Positions 48,864-57,592 of a stretch of 64,000 nucleotides of DNA are shown one piece after another (the first letter of the stretch is position 1; the number at the start of each line of letters is the position of its first letter). A program made the translations under genes and the position numbers. The DNA comes from Cohnella kolymensis (lineage in GTDB: Bacteria > Bacillota > Bacilli > Paenibacillales > Paenibacillaceae). The DNA lies in contig NZ_JXAL01000023.1 in assembly GCF_000829465.1 (NCBI RefSeq), positions 1-64,000 on the forward strand. The letters are read 5' to 3'. The notes beneath the pieces are model-generated. The model made no database searches, was not told the origin of the DNA, and saw nothing but the letters and a program-made list of their open reading frames with translations.

Positions 48864-49523
48864 ATGATCAAAATAGCCCCATCTATTCTGGCTTCGGATT
48901 TCGCGCGGCTGGGGGAAGAAATACGGGATATCGATTCCGCGGGAGCGGACTGGATTCATATTGATATCATGGACGGACACTTTGTGCCCAATTTGACGTT
49001 CGGACCGCCGATCGTGTCCATGATCAGACCGGTGAGCAAACTGTGCTTTGACGTTCATCTCATGGTCGAATCGCCGGAAACTCTGTTTCCCGCTCTTGCC
49101 GACGCCGGCGCGGACAGGCTGACGGTTCATCCGGAAGCATGCGTTCATCTTCACCGCACGCTTATGCAAATCCGGGAGCTGGGCATGAGAGCGGGTGTCG
49201 CGCTAAATCCGCACACACCTTTATCCGTACTCGAATATATATTGGATGAGATCGATCTCGTTCTGATCATGACGATTAATCCCGGCTTCGGCGGGCAATC
49301 CTTCCTGCCGGCCATGCTGCCGAAGCTCCGGCAGCTTCGCGAAATGCTGGAAAAGAATGGCAGAAACGATATTCACATTGAGGTAGACGGGGGCATTAAT
49401 GTCGAGACCGCTTCGCTTGTCATCGAGGCCGGGGCCGACGCTCTCGTAGCGGGCACGTATATTTTCGGTCAGAACGACCGGGCTGCGGCGATCGCGTCTC
49501 TCCGAGCCGCCCGCTCGTCATAA
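48864..49523 (+). CDS. rpe: Ribulose-phosphate 3-epimerase
   Basis: Interconverts ribulose-5-P and xylulose-5-P in the pentose phosphate pathway. 219-residue TIM barrel with IAPSILASDF, HIDIMDGHFVPN, NPGFGGQSF and EVDGGIN (metal and phosphate site residues). ATG 48864 with GGAGG upstream, directly after rsgA, same order as Bacillus. Confidence 0.96.
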   Translation: MIKIAPSILASDFARLGEEIRDIDSAGADWIHIDIMDGHFVPNLTFGPPIVSMIRPVSKLCFDVHLMVESPETLFPALADAGADRLTVHPEACVHLHRTLMQIRELGMRAGVALNPHTPLSVLEYILDEIDLVLIMTINPGFGGQSFLPAMLPKLRQLREMLEKNGRNDIHIEVDGGINVETASLVIEAGADALVAGTYIFGQNDRAAAIASLRAARSS

Positions 49524-49561
49524 CGCCAAACCCCCGCGCTATCTTTATTCCGATTTTGTCT

Positions 49562-49592
49562 GGCATAGGACAATGTGAAAACCGCATACACT
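49562..49592 (+). promoter_or_regulatory. Candidate sigma-E promoter of spoVM
   Basis: GGCATAGG, 15-bp spacer, CATACACT. The -10 fits the sigma-E consensus CATACAnT exactly; the -35 is partial. spoVM is a mother-cell sigma-E gene in B. subtilis. Confidence 0.55.
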
Positions 49593-49659
49593 TGAATCAT
49601 TAGAAGCGGTGGATTTCAGTCGACGGAATCGGTTCAGCCTGCGGAGGGGGGATGGGAAG

Positions 49660-49740
49660 ATGAAATTTTACACCATCAAGCTGCCGAAATTTTTGGGTGG
49701 CTTCGTCAAAGCGATTCTCAACACGTTTCACAAAAATTGA
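49660..49740 (+). CDS. spoVM: Stage V sporulation protein M (26 aa)
   Basis: Only 26 residues, starting MKFYTIKLPKFLGGF. This is the amphipathic peptide that recognises the convex forespore membrane and anchors SpoIVA, the base of the spore coat. The sequence differs from B. subtilis SpoVM mainly in the C-terminal half (VKAILNTFHKN) and keeps Pro9. ATG is preceded by GGAGGGGGGATGG. Position between rpe and rpmB is the same as in Bacillus. Confidence 0.95.
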   Translation: MKFYTIKLPKFLGGFVKAILNTFHKN

Positions 49741-49770
49741 CGAGACTCCAATTACCCCAACACAAAAAGA

Positions 49771-49796
49771 ACCGTCAGGATGACCTGACGGTTTTT
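49771..49796. terminator. Terminator between spoVM and rpmB
   Basis: ACCGTCAGG/CCTGACGGT 9-bp stem, 4-nt loop, T5 to the right and an A-rich flank to the left, so usable by both convergent genes. Confidence 0.9.
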
Positions 49797-49822
49797 CTTC
49801 ATGGCCGCTTGCGCGGCGTTCA

Positions 49823-50011
49823 TTATACGCGAGTTACTTGACCGGACTTCAAGGCCTTGGCGCTGACATAAACCCGCTTCGGCTTACCGTTCACCAAAAT
49901 GCGCACCTTTTGTACGTTAACCCCCCAAGAACGGCGGGTAGTGTTGTTGGCGTGAGACTTGTTGTTACCGGAACCCGGCTTTTTACCTGTGATGAAACAT
50001 TTACGAGCCAT
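49823..50011 (-). CDS. rpmB: 50S ribosomal protein L28
   Basis: 62 residues, [20 protein letters not shown] start and [19 protein letters not shown]; one cysteine only, so not the four-Cys zinc form. ATG 50011 with CAGGGAGGTG upstream. Transcribed against its neighbours as in Bacillus. Confidence 0.96.
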   Translation of the reverse strand: MARKCFITGKKPGSGNNKSHANNTTRRSWGVNVQKVRILVNGKPKRVYVSAKALKSGQVTRV

Positions 50012-50213
50012 TAAAATACACCTCCCTGCCCTGTGTACACAAATACTTCACTATCATAGCACAGGGGATAGGGTGTTGCAATGCTAATTCAGCCCTCTGA
50101 AGCCATTCTCTGACACAATCGATAGATTTCCCGAGAAAACGGCTTCATTCTCCCGTTTTTTTATAGTACAATGGGGTATGGTCCATAATACAGGCATAAA
50201 GGAGTGAATTTCC

Positions 50214-50573
50214 ATGCCGATGCAGCTCGTCTCGGAAAACGGAAAAATTGATGTTGCGGATCAGGTTATAGCGGTGATCGCCGGTTCGGCGGCATTGGAT
50301 TGTTATGGGCTGATCGGAATGGCTTCCCGTAAAGGTTTGAAGGACGGCATTGCCGAACTGCTCGGACGAGAGAATTTGTCCCGCGGCGTGGAAGTCCGTC
50401 GAGAGGGAGAGCTTTTCCATCTTGATCTTTATGTTATTGTAAGCTACGGAACGAAGATTTCCGAAGTGGCCCATAACATTCAATCAAAAGTAAAATATGT
50501 GTTGGAAGAAGTAGTCGGACTGAAAGTGGATTTCGTGAACATATTCGTTCAAGGAGTTCGCGTAGTCAGTTAG
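50214..50573 (+). CDS. yloU: Asp23/Gls24 family protein YloU
   Basis: 119 residues of the alkaline-shock Asp23 family; located between rpmB and fakA as yloU is in Bacillus. Family pieces: DVADQVIAVIAGSAALDCYG (start), LDLYVIVSYGTKI and VDFVNIFVQGVRVV. ATG after ATAAAGGAGTG. Role not established; probably envelope stress or fatty-acid related given its neighbours. Confidence 0.9.
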   Translation: MPMQLVSENGKIDVADQVIAVIAGSAALDCYGLIGMASRKGLKDGIAELLGRENLSRGVEVRREGELFHLDLYVIVSYGTKISEVAHNIQSKVKYVLEEVVGLKVDFVNIFVQGVRVVS

Positions 50574-50588
50574 CGACAACTATGCTTA

Positions 50589-50680
50589 GTGGCGCCGGAG
50601 GCGCACTTATGCGGGTCGCATCTGTGACTCACCCGACTGTGACGCTATAGGCGCACACTTCGGTTGGCACTGATAGGAAG
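50589..50680. repeat. Degenerate ~50-bp repeat pair between yloU and fakA
   Basis: GTGGCGC near 50589 and GTGACGC near 50639 start two related stretches; both contain AGGCGCAC and later TGATA/TGTGA-like ends. Similarity is moderate. The period (50 bp) is close to the 51 bp of the other arrays in the window. Confidence 0.45.
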
Positions 50681-50692
50681 GGGAATCCATCA

Positions 50693-52495
50693 TTGAGCAA
50701 GCGCTTCTTGAACGGAAGTGAATGGGCGGCCATGATCCTGGCCGGTGCTGAGCGGTTGTCCCGCAACGCCGAACGAGTTAACGCCCTGAATGTGTTTCCG
50801 GTGCCGGACGGCGATACGGGAACCAATATGAATCTAACCATGACGGCCGGTGTGGCCGAATTGACCAATAAACCGTCGGACGAGGTCGGCCGCGCTGCAG
50901 AGGTGTTGTCCAAAGGGCTTCTCATGGGAGCGCGAGGCAATTCGGGAGTTATTTTGTCCCAATTGTTCCGCGGCTTTTCGCGTGCGCTTTCCGGCGAGCG
51001 CGAACTAGACGTGCCTTTGTTCGCCAATGGGCTGCAGCAGGGAGTGGACACCGCCTATAAAGCGGTAGCCAAGCCGGTTGAAGGGACGATTCTTACGGTC
51101 GCTCGCGAAGCGGCCCGCCATGGGGTGCTGATCTCCCGCCGGACCACGGATCTGGCGGAATGGATGCAGGAGGTTCATGCGAAGGCGCTTGAGACGCTCG
51201 CTCGTACACAGGAGATGCTTCCTGTTCTGAAGCAAGTCGGTGTTGTCGATTCAGGCGGACAAGGACTCGTTTATTTGTATGAGGGATTTGTCGACTTTTT
51301 GCAGGGAGGCGCCGATACGGCAGATTTAGTGCGGCAGCAGCCCGCCGCTCCCGCTGCGGCTCCCGTACCTGCGCAAGGCGCAGCGGCGAAAGCTCAATCC
51401 AAGCTGGCAACGGAAAGCATTGCTTTTCCTTATGATATGGAATTTTTCATTCAGCGGATATCTTCGGCGGCGCCATTCCCGGAGCGCACGTTCCGGCAAG
51501 CGCTCGAACGGGACGGCGATTCCGTCATCCTGATCCAGGACGACGACATCATTAAAGTGCACGTTCATTCCCGTCGTCCCGGCGATGTCATGAACTTGGC
51601 GTTAACTTACGGAGAAATCACGCACATTCACATATTGAACATGCAGGAGCAGCATCGTGAATTGCTGCAGCCTGAGTCTCAGCCTATTGCAGCGGCTCCG
51701 GAAGCTCTCCGTCCGATGGATCAGGCGGATGGATTGGGCCTGGAAGCCGCAACGGGCATTCCGCATGTGGAATACGGCACGGAAGGCGTGACGGCATCAC
51801 CTGAAAGCGAACCGAACCCGGACGTATATGAAATGGCGTCCTACGGGGTAGTTGCCGTCAGCGTTGGGGACGGCAATGCGGAATTATTCCGCAGCCTGGG
51901 CGTCGATATCGTCATCTCAGGCGGACAAAGCATGAACCCGAGCACGGAAGATTTGCTCGGAGCGGTGTCTTCCTTGTCGACGCACCATGTGTTCCTGCTT
52001 CCGAACAATCCGAATATCATTATGGCAGCCAAACAAGCGGCAGAGCTTGCAGACAAGCAGGTAACCGTCATTCCGACGAAGACGATTCCGCAAGGCTTGG
52101 CGGCTATGCTTGCTTTTCAGGAGAACGACTCGGAAGCGGCCAACGTCGAACGTATGAACAAAGCGTTGGAACGTGTCGTAACCGGACAGGTTACTCAGGC
52201 TGTGAGGGATACGACGATGGATGGACTGCAGATCAAGGAGGGCCATTTCATCGGCATTCAGGACAAAACGATCGTGGTCTCAGCGCCTACTCAAGCGGAA
52301 GCTTGCCGGGAGCTGCTGACGAACCTGCTTGCTTCAGGCGGAGATATGGTCACGGTGCTCACAGGTGAGGATGCAGATGCACAGGAGACGGAAGAACTTG
52401 AAGCTTGGCTCGAGCAGCAGTTCCCGGACGTCGAGGTCGAAGTGCATGAAGGCGGGCAGCCGCTGTATCCGTATTTGTTTGCCGTAGAAGCCTAA
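50693..52495 (+). CDS. fakA: FakA-type fatty acid kinase / DAK2 domain protein (YloV)
   Basis: 600 residues. FakA phosphorylates fatty acids held by FakB (DegV) proteins. N-terminal DhaL-like ATP-binding domain with NVFPVPDGDTGTNMNLT, GARGNSGVILSQLFRG and DSGGQGL; an Ala/Pro-rich linker (~225-240); a DAK1-like middle and C-terminal region (DDDIIKVHVHSRRPG, LFRSLGVDIVISGGQSMNPS). TTG 50693 with GGAAGGGG upstream. Immediately followed by a degV gene, a likely partner. Confidence 0.92.
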   Translation: MSKRFLNGSEWAAMILAGAERLSRNAERVNALNVFPVPDGDTGTNMNLTMTAGVAELTNKPSDEVGRAAEVLSKGLLMGARGNSGVILSQLFRGFSRALSGERELDVPLFANGLQQGVDTAYKAVAKPVEGTILTVAREAARHGVLISRRTTDLAEWMQEVHAKALETLARTQEMLPVLKQVGVVDSGGQGLVYLYEGFVDFLQGGADTADLVRQQPAAPAAAPVPAQGAAAKAQSKLATESIAFPYDMEFFIQRISSAAPFPERTFRQALERDGDSVILIQDDDIIKVHVHSRRPGDVMNLALTYGEITHIHILNMQEQHRELLQPESQPIAAAPEALRPMDQADGLGLEAATGIPHVEYGTEGVTASPESEPNPDVYEMASYGVVAVSVGDGNAELFRSLGVDIVISGGQSMNPSTEDLLGAVSSLSTHHVFLLPNNPNIIMAAKQAAELADKQVTVIPTKTIPQGLAAMLAFQENDSEAANVERMNKALERVVTGQVTQAVRDTTMDGLQIKEGHFIGIQDKTIVVSAPTQAEACRELLTNLLASGGDMVTVLTGEDADAQETEELEAWLEQQFPDVEVEVHEGGQPLYPYLFAVEA

Positions 52496-52528
52496 CCCCA
52501 ATTAAGTTCGCGAATGGAGGACAAGTTC

Positions 52529-53386
52529 ATGGCTTCGATTGCTTTGGTAACAGACAGTACGGCGGATATCTCGCAAGAGGTACGTGACAAGCTGGGTATT
52601 TCGATGGTCCCGCTGAAGGTCAGTTTCGGTGAAGAGACATTTTTGGATAACATTACTTTACAACCTGCGCAGTTTTACCAGAAGCTGACTGCTTTTACCG
52701 CCGGTCTTCCGAAAACTTCAACGCCTTCCCCGGCAGACTTTTACGAAGTATTCAAGAAATTAACGGACGAAGGCCGTTCGGTGATTTCGGTGCACCTGTC
52801 TTCATCGCTCAGCGGAACTTATCAAGCCGCACTGATCGCCCAGTCGATGCTGGAGGGTGAGGGTGACGTTACCGTAATCGACTCCAAATCCGCTTCTTAC
52901 GGCTATGGCAATCAGGTGGTGGCGGCGGCAGAAATGGCTCAAACAGGCGCTTCCAAAGAGGAGATCATCGATGAAATCCATCGGTTGCGCGGGGAAATGC
53001 AGCTGTATTTCATGGTCGATACGCTCGAATATTTACAAAAGGGCGGCCGCATCGGTAAAGCTTCTGCAGTGCTCGGGTCCCTCCTGAACATCAAACCGAT
53101 TCTATCGATTGACGATGACGGCTCTATCTTTCCGGTGGAGAAGGTCAGAGGAACGAAACGCGCCATGGCTCGCATCACGGAAATGGTAGCGACGCATTTT
53201 CAAGGTGCTCCTGTGGACGTGACGGTTGCCGTGACGCCAGGTTACACTTCAGGCGTTGCTGAGATGGCAGAGATGCTGAAAAACCAATTAAACATCAAAC
53301 GTTACCTGGAGGCGGAAATCGGTCCGGTCGTCGGCACCCATGCCGGACCGGGCACGATCGGCTTGTTCGTTACTCCTGCTCGTTAA
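52529..53386 (+). CDS. DegV family fatty acid-binding protein (FakB-like)
   Basis: 285-residue DegV protein that would present fatty acids to FakA. Lipid-site motifs TSTPSPADF and SSSLSGTYQAA are present, with VDTLEYLQKGGRIG and GTHAGPGTIG. ATG 52529 after GGAGGAC; upstream MEDKF frame codons are probably not translated. Directly downstream of fakA. Confidence 0.94.
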   Translation: MASIALVTDSTADISQEVRDKLGISMVPLKVSFGEETFLDNITLQPAQFYQKLTAFTAGLPKTSTPSPADFYEVFKKLTDEGRSVISVHLSSSLSGTYQAALIAQSMLEGEGDVTVIDSKSASYGYGNQVVAAAEMAQTGASKEEIIDEIHRLRGEMQLYFMVDTLEYLQKGGRIGKASAVLGSLLNIKPILSIDDDGSIFPVEKVRGTKRAMARITEMVATHFQGAPVDVTVAVTPGYTSGVAEMAEMLKNQLNIKRYLEAEIGPVVGTHAGPGTIGLFVTPAR

Positions 53387-53422
53387 CTTGGACAATCAGG
53401 CAATTGTAAAGAGGTCGGTCTT

Positions 53423-55474
53423 ATGTCTATCGATTTATTCGTTATACCGGTCGTTCAACTTCAAGGCGTGGGCTCCCAGAAAGCGGAGGAGCTTCACGCC
53501 TTGGGTATTTCCACGGTCGGCGAACTGCTCGAATACTATCCTTTTCGTTATGAGGATTACCGGATTCGCGAGCTGAGCGAAGTGAAGGACGGGGAGAAAA
53601 TCACCGTTCAAGGCACGATCGCCTCGATGCCTTCCGTTCAAAGATACGGGCGTAAATCCCGGCTTACTTCGCGTGTAACCGTGGAAGGGATTCTTGTGAC
53701 CGCGGTATGGTTTAACCGGGCATTCCTTCAGGATCAGCTCACACCGGGCCGGGAGATCACTTTAACCGGCAAGTGGGATCAGCGCCGCCGTCATTTAACC
53801 GTGGCGGAGTCTGAATTCCCTGACCGGGGCGGAGCGAAGTCCGGTACGCTTCAACCGGTATACTCGGTTGGCGGTACCCTTACCCAGTCATGGCTTCGCA
53901 AAACGATGGACCGCGCATTGACCCAATACGGAGGACTCATACCGGAAATGCTTCCGCCGGATCTTGTGGACAAGCACAAATTGGTTCCCAGAAGGGAAGC
54001 GATTATGCGCATTCACCGTCCCGAGAACACGCGCGAGGGACAGGAAGCCCGCCGAAGAATGGTTTACGAGGAGCTGTTTTTGTTCCAGTTGAAGCTGCAG
54101 GCCTATCGGGCAACTCATCTGAAGCAGCCTGACGGTGTTGCGCACCCCGTCAACAATGAGGACATCCGGACGTTTGTGGGGGCGCTGCCTTTCTCGCTCA
54201 CGGACTCGCAAAAACAGGTGATCAACGAAATTCTTCATGATATGAAGCAGCCGTACGTGATGAATCGGCTGCTGCAAGGAGATGTCGGCGCAGGTAAAAC
54301 CGTTGTTGCTGCGGTGGCGCTTTATGCTACGGTCAAAGCAGGCAATCAAGGGGCGCTTATGGTGCCTACCGAAATTCTGGCCGAGCAGCATGCACGGTCG
54401 TTAAGCAAGCTTTTCGAGCCGTACGGCATCCAGGTCGGCCTGTTGACCGGAAGTCTGACCGAACGAAGACGCAGAGACGTGCTGGCATCCCTTCAAATGG
54501 GATTGTCGGATATCGTCGTCGGCACGCATGCCCTCATCCAGGAGGATGTGTTTTTCCGGAGTCTCGGACTGGTCGTGACCGATGAGCAGCACCGGTTCGG
54601 AGTCAATCAGCGCAGCATATTGCGGCGCAAGGGCATGAACCCCGATGTGCTGACCATGACCGCCACTCCGATACCTCGCACGCTTGCCATCACCGTCTTC
54701 GGCGATATGGACGTGTCGACGCTCAGGGAACGGCCTAAGGGACGCAAGCCTATCAAAACCTACTGGGTCAAACACGATATGATGGACCGCGTGCTTGGAT
54801 TCATCCGCCGTGAAGCGGAAGCGGGGCGGCAGACCTTTTTCATATGCCCGCTCATTGAAGAATCCGAGAAGCTTGACGTGCAGAATGCCATCGACCTGCA
54901 TATGCAATTGCGCCAAGCGCTGCCGGAGCTGCCCGTGGGCCTCCTGCACGGTCGCATGAGCCCTGCCGACAAGGAAGCGGCAATGGCCGCTTTTGCGGAC
55001 GGTGAAACGACTGTGCTCGTATCGACAACGGTCATTGAAGTCGGGGTGGATGTTCCGAATGCGACACTTATGATTGTTATGGATGCCGATCGTTTCGGGC
55101 TCTCCCAGCTGCATCAGCTGCGCGGACGAGTAGGGCGAGGCGAGCATCAGTCGTATTGCATTCTCATTGCCGATCCGAAGTCGGAGAACGGGCAGGAGAG
55201 AATGAAGGCGATGACGGACACCGATGACGGCTTCGAAATTTCTCGCCGTGATTTGGAGTTGCGCGGCCCCGGCGAATTCTTCGGAACAAAGCAAAGCGGC
55301 ATGCCGGAGTTCCGGCTGGCGAATTTGCTGAACGATTTCGAGGTGCTGGAGCAAGCGCGGGATGATGCGGCACAATTGACCTCCCGTGAGGAATTCTGGT
55401 CGTCGCCTGTTTACGGGGAATTGCGGGATCACCTGCAGCGCGAGACGCGCATGCAAGGCGAGCCGCTGGATTAG
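53423..55474 (+). CDS. recG: ATP-dependent DNA helicase RecG
   Basis: 683-residue branched-DNA translocase for fork regression and recombination. N-terminal wedge (OB fold) domain, Walker A GDVGAGKTVVA, DEQHRFGV, TATPIPRTLA and the TRG-type C-terminal GPGEFFGTKQSG. ATG 53423 after AAGAGGTCGG. It closes the yloU-fakA-degV-recG block. Confidence 0.96.
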   Translation: MSIDLFVIPVVQLQGVGSQKAEELHALGISTVGELLEYYPFRYEDYRIRELSEVKDGEKITVQGTIASMPSVQRYGRKSRLTSRVTVEGILVTAVWFNRAFLQDQLTPGREITLTGKWDQRRRHLTVAESEFPDRGGAKSGTLQPVYSVGGTLTQSWLRKTMDRALTQYGGLIPEMLPPDLVDKHKLVPRREAIMRIHRPENTREGQEARRRMVYEELFLFQLKLQAYRATHLKQPDGVAHPVNNEDIRTFVGALPFSLTDSQKQVINEILHDMKQPYVMNRLLQGDVGAGKTVVAAVALYATVKAGNQGALMVPTEILAEQHARSLSKLFEPYGIQVGLLTGSLTERRRRDVLASLQMGLSDIVVGTHALIQEDVFFRSLGLVVTDEQHRFGVNQRSILRRKGMNPDVLTMTATPIPRTLAITVFGDMDVSTLRERPKGRKPIKTYWVKHDMMDRVLGFIRREAEAGRQTFFICPLIEESEKLDVQNAIDLHMQLRQALPELPVGLLHGRMSPADKEAAMAAFADGETTVLVSTTVIEVGVDVPNATLMIVMDADRFGLSQLHQLRGRVGRGEHQSYCILIADPKSENGQERMKAMTDTDDGFEISRRDLELRGPGEFFGTKQSGMPEFRLANLLNDFEVLEQARDDAAQLTSREEFWSSPVYGELRDHLQRETRMQGEPLD

Positions 55475-55570
55475 CGTGCGCCACCTACTTTGGGCATTTG
55501 ACGCTGTCATTTCACCTGTTTTACCGGCATAAGATGAACGGGAACGAATGCCGGAAGGAGCGTGACCGTC

Positions 55571-55864
55571 TTGAGCCCAAGTTGGCAGAGTTACGGCATT
55601 AAGCCGGAGTTTGTGGAACGCGTGAAATTCAAAATGAAAAACCCGGCAACCAAAGAGAAGATCAAAGGGCTTCTGGAAGGGATCACGAAATACGATTTGC
55701 AGGATCGCGTGAAGGTCCGCAAATGGGTTAAAATGTTCGCCAAAATCTTGAACGAACCGTTAACCCAGATGCAGGAGGAACAGTTAGTCAATTTTGTCAT
55801 CGCCCAAAAAATAGATCCGAACAACACGCTCCATCTGATAAAGCTATGGACGATGTTCCGGTAA
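55571..55864 (+). CDS. SpoVIF-like stage VI sporulation protein
   Basis: 97 residues, mainly helical and basic; KEKIKGLLEGITKYDLQDR, VRKWVKMFAKILNEPLT and EQLVNFVIAQKIDPNNTLH look like the stage VI sporulation protein F family, a spore coat assembly factor. TTG 55571 is ten bases after GGAAGGAG; GTG 55562 would be too close. CATAAGATG at 55529 resembles a sigma-K -10, which would fit a late mother-cell gene. Confidence 0.75.
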   Translation: MSPSWQSYGIKPEFVERVKFKMKNPATKEKIKGLLEGITKYDLQDRVKVRKWVKMFAKILNEPLTQMQEEQLVNFVIAQKIDPNNTLHLIKLWTMFR

Positions 55865-55922
55865 ACAGTAACGCTCTGTTCCCGCACATTGCCTGCGGGA
55901 GCGGAGCGTTCCGGCGTTTATC

Positions 55923-55951
55923 TTGACATCGAATATCACCGGATGTATATT
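55923..55951 (+). promoter_or_regulatory. Sigma-A promoter of the thiamine operon
   Basis: TTGACA, 17-bp spacer, TATATT; start near 55959, just before the riboswitch. Confidence 0.8.
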
Positions 55952-55983
55952 ATGAGCGAAGAAGGATGAGACAACTGCATATA

Positions 55984-56077
55984 ACCTCGGGAGCTTAGGT
56001 GAACTTTGCTGAGAGGAAAGCTATTCCGCTTTCGACCGATAACCTGATCTGGATAATGCCAGCGGAGGGACGCCCTT
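55984..56077 (+). promoter_or_regulatory. TPP riboswitch (THI box)
   Basis: Contains the two diagnostic conserved blocks: GCTGAGAGG near 56008, and CCTGATCTGGATAATGCCAG followed by CGGAGGGA at 56043-56070. It binds thiamine pyrophosphate and, through the terminator that follows at 56088, should switch the operon off when thiamine is plentiful. Confidence 0.95.
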
Positions 56078-56087
56078 AACATCATTT

Positions 56088-56114
56088 AAGGCCGCACATT
56101 CGTTGCGGCCTTTT
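56088..56114 (+). terminator. Riboswitch-controlled terminator
   Basis: AAGGCCGC/GCGGCCTT stem with TTTT tail, 11 nt after the TPP aptamer; the expression platform. Confidence 0.8.
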
Positions 56115-56211
56115 ATATTTGGCGGCTTTCTTATCTGACGTCTTCCGGATCCGGAGACGTTTTTTGAGTTGTGAGCATCCGTTACGACAGACAACGCACG
56201 AAGAGAGGAAG

Positions 56212-57261
56212 ATGAAAGTGACAGCAGGCAGCAGGTTTGTGAAAATTGCAGGGTTAACGTTATTGGCGGGGGTACTTCTCATCACCGGATGCGGAAACAA
56301 GGAAAATGCGGCGCCGGCCGCCGGCCCGTCCGATTCAGCCGCTGTGCAAGAGCAGCCAAAAAAGCTGCAGGAAGTAAAGCTGGTGCTGGACTGGACACCG
56401 AATACGAATCATACGGGTTTGTATGCGGCCAGGGATAATGGCTACTGGGAGAAGCGGGGACTGAAGGTTGAAATCATTCAACCCCCGGAGACGGGAGCCG
56501 ATGCGCTAGTGGCCAGTGGTACCGCACAATTCGGAGTCGGAGCGCAAGAGGCAATGATATTAGCTCGGGAGCAAGGGCTGCCGATCGTTTCTTTGGCTGC
56601 GGTCATCCAGCATAACACATCAGGCTTCGCCTCTCCTGCGAGTAAGAATATCAAGCAGCCCAAGGATTTCGAAGGCAAAACGTACGGCGGGTGGGGATCT
56701 CCCGCAGAGCAGGCCGTTATCGACTCGTTGATGCAGGTTCAAAAAGCGGACGTGAGCAAGGTGACATTCGTCAACGCCGGAACCGCCGACTTTTTCACCG
56801 CCGTAAAGAAGGATATCGATTTCGAATGGATTTTCTACGGCTGGACGGGAATCGAAGCGGAACTTCGCAAAGAGCCAATCAACATGATCTACCTGGCCGA
56901 CTATAGCAAACAGCTGGATTATTACACCCCGCTTTTGACGACAAATGAAAAAATGATCAAAGAGAAGCCGGATGTCGTGCGCGCGTTTGTAGAAGGGGCT
57001 GCGGAAGGTTACCAATATGCAATCGACAATCCCGAGGCTTCAGCGGATCTGCTGCTGAAAGCTGTGCCGGAGCTGAATGCGGATCTTGTGAAAGCGAGCC
57101 AGAACTGGTTAAGTCCGAAATACAAGGATGACGCGGCCCGCTGGGGCGAACAGAAGAAGGAAATTTGGTCCGGCTACGGTGATTGGATGCAGCAGCATGG
57201 CCTTTTGAAAAAAGAGCTGAATTACGACGAAATGTTCACAAACGAGTTTCTGCCGAAATAA
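56212..57261 (+). CDS. thiY: ABC transporter substrate-binding lipoprotein (ThiY/NMT1-like)
   Basis: Binds a pyrimidine precursor of thiamine, probably formylaminopyrimidine. Signal peptide with lipobox ITGC, short Ala/Pro linker, then an NMT1/THI5-like domain (VLDWTPNTNHTGLY, DNGYWEKRGLKVEII, YGGWGSPAEQAVID). About 349 residues. ATG 56212 is only 3 nt from GAGAGG; GTG 56218 has better spacing. First gene after the TPP riboswitch, followed by thiX and thiZ. Confidence 0.9.
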   Translation: MKVTAGSRFVKIAGLTLLAGVLLITGCGNKENAAPAAGPSDSAAVQEQPKKLQEVKLVLDWTPNTNHTGLYAARDNGYWEKRGLKVEIIQPPETGADALVASGTAQFGVGAQEAMILAREQGLPIVSLAAVIQHNTSGFASPASKNIKQPKDFEGKTYGGWGSPAEQAVIDSLMQVQKADVSKVTFVNAGTADFFTAVKKDIDFEWIFYGWTGIEAELRKEPINMIYLADYSKQLDYYTPLLTTNEKMIKEKPDVVRAFVEGAAEGYQYAIDNPEASADLLLKAVPELNADLVKASQNWLSPKYKDDAARWGEQKKEIWSGYGDWMQQHGLLKKELNYDEMFTNEFLPK

Positions 57262-57288
57262 TTGACGGTGTAGAGGGGATGAGAGAGT

Positions 57289-57591
57289 ATGGCTCAGGCG
57301 CTGCTCAGTATTCAAATATTGCCGAAAACAAACGCGGGTGAAGAGGTTTATCCTTACGTGGACCGCGCGATCGAGATCATTAAGCAATCCGGCGTTCCTT
57401 ATCGGGTAGGGCCGCTGGAGACGACGATGGAGGGCGATCTCGATCAACTGCTTGATATTGTCAAACAGATGAACGCAGCGATGTTCGAAATGGGAAGCCC
57501 TTCGGTGCTGTCGCAAATCAAGCTGTCCGTGGATAGTAAGGAAGGCGCGTCCATGGCGCGCTTGCTGCAAAAGTATCCTGATGGGAAATAG
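57289..57591 (+). CDS. Thiamine-binding protein of the MTH1187/YkoF family (DUF77)
   Basis: 100-residue ferredoxin-like protein. Recognised by LLSIQILPKTNAGEEVYPYVD (cut) and YRVGPLETTMEGDLDQLLD. Members bind thiamine or its pyrimidine part; within this operon it may buffer or chaperone the imported precursor. ATG after GTAGAGGGG. Ends as thiX begins. Confidence 0.88.
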   Translation: MAQALLSIQILPKTNAGEEVYPYVDRAIEIIKQSGVPYRVGPLETTMEGDLDQLLDIVKQMNAAMFEMGSPSVLSQIKLSVDSKEGASMARLLQKYPDGK

Positions 57592-57592
57592 G

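Noticed and set aside
54401..55510. Long minus-strand open frame (369 residues) opposite recG
   Set aside because: Antisense to a complete recG with all motifs; sequence is low in recognisable structure and typical of a shadow frame in GC-rich DNA.
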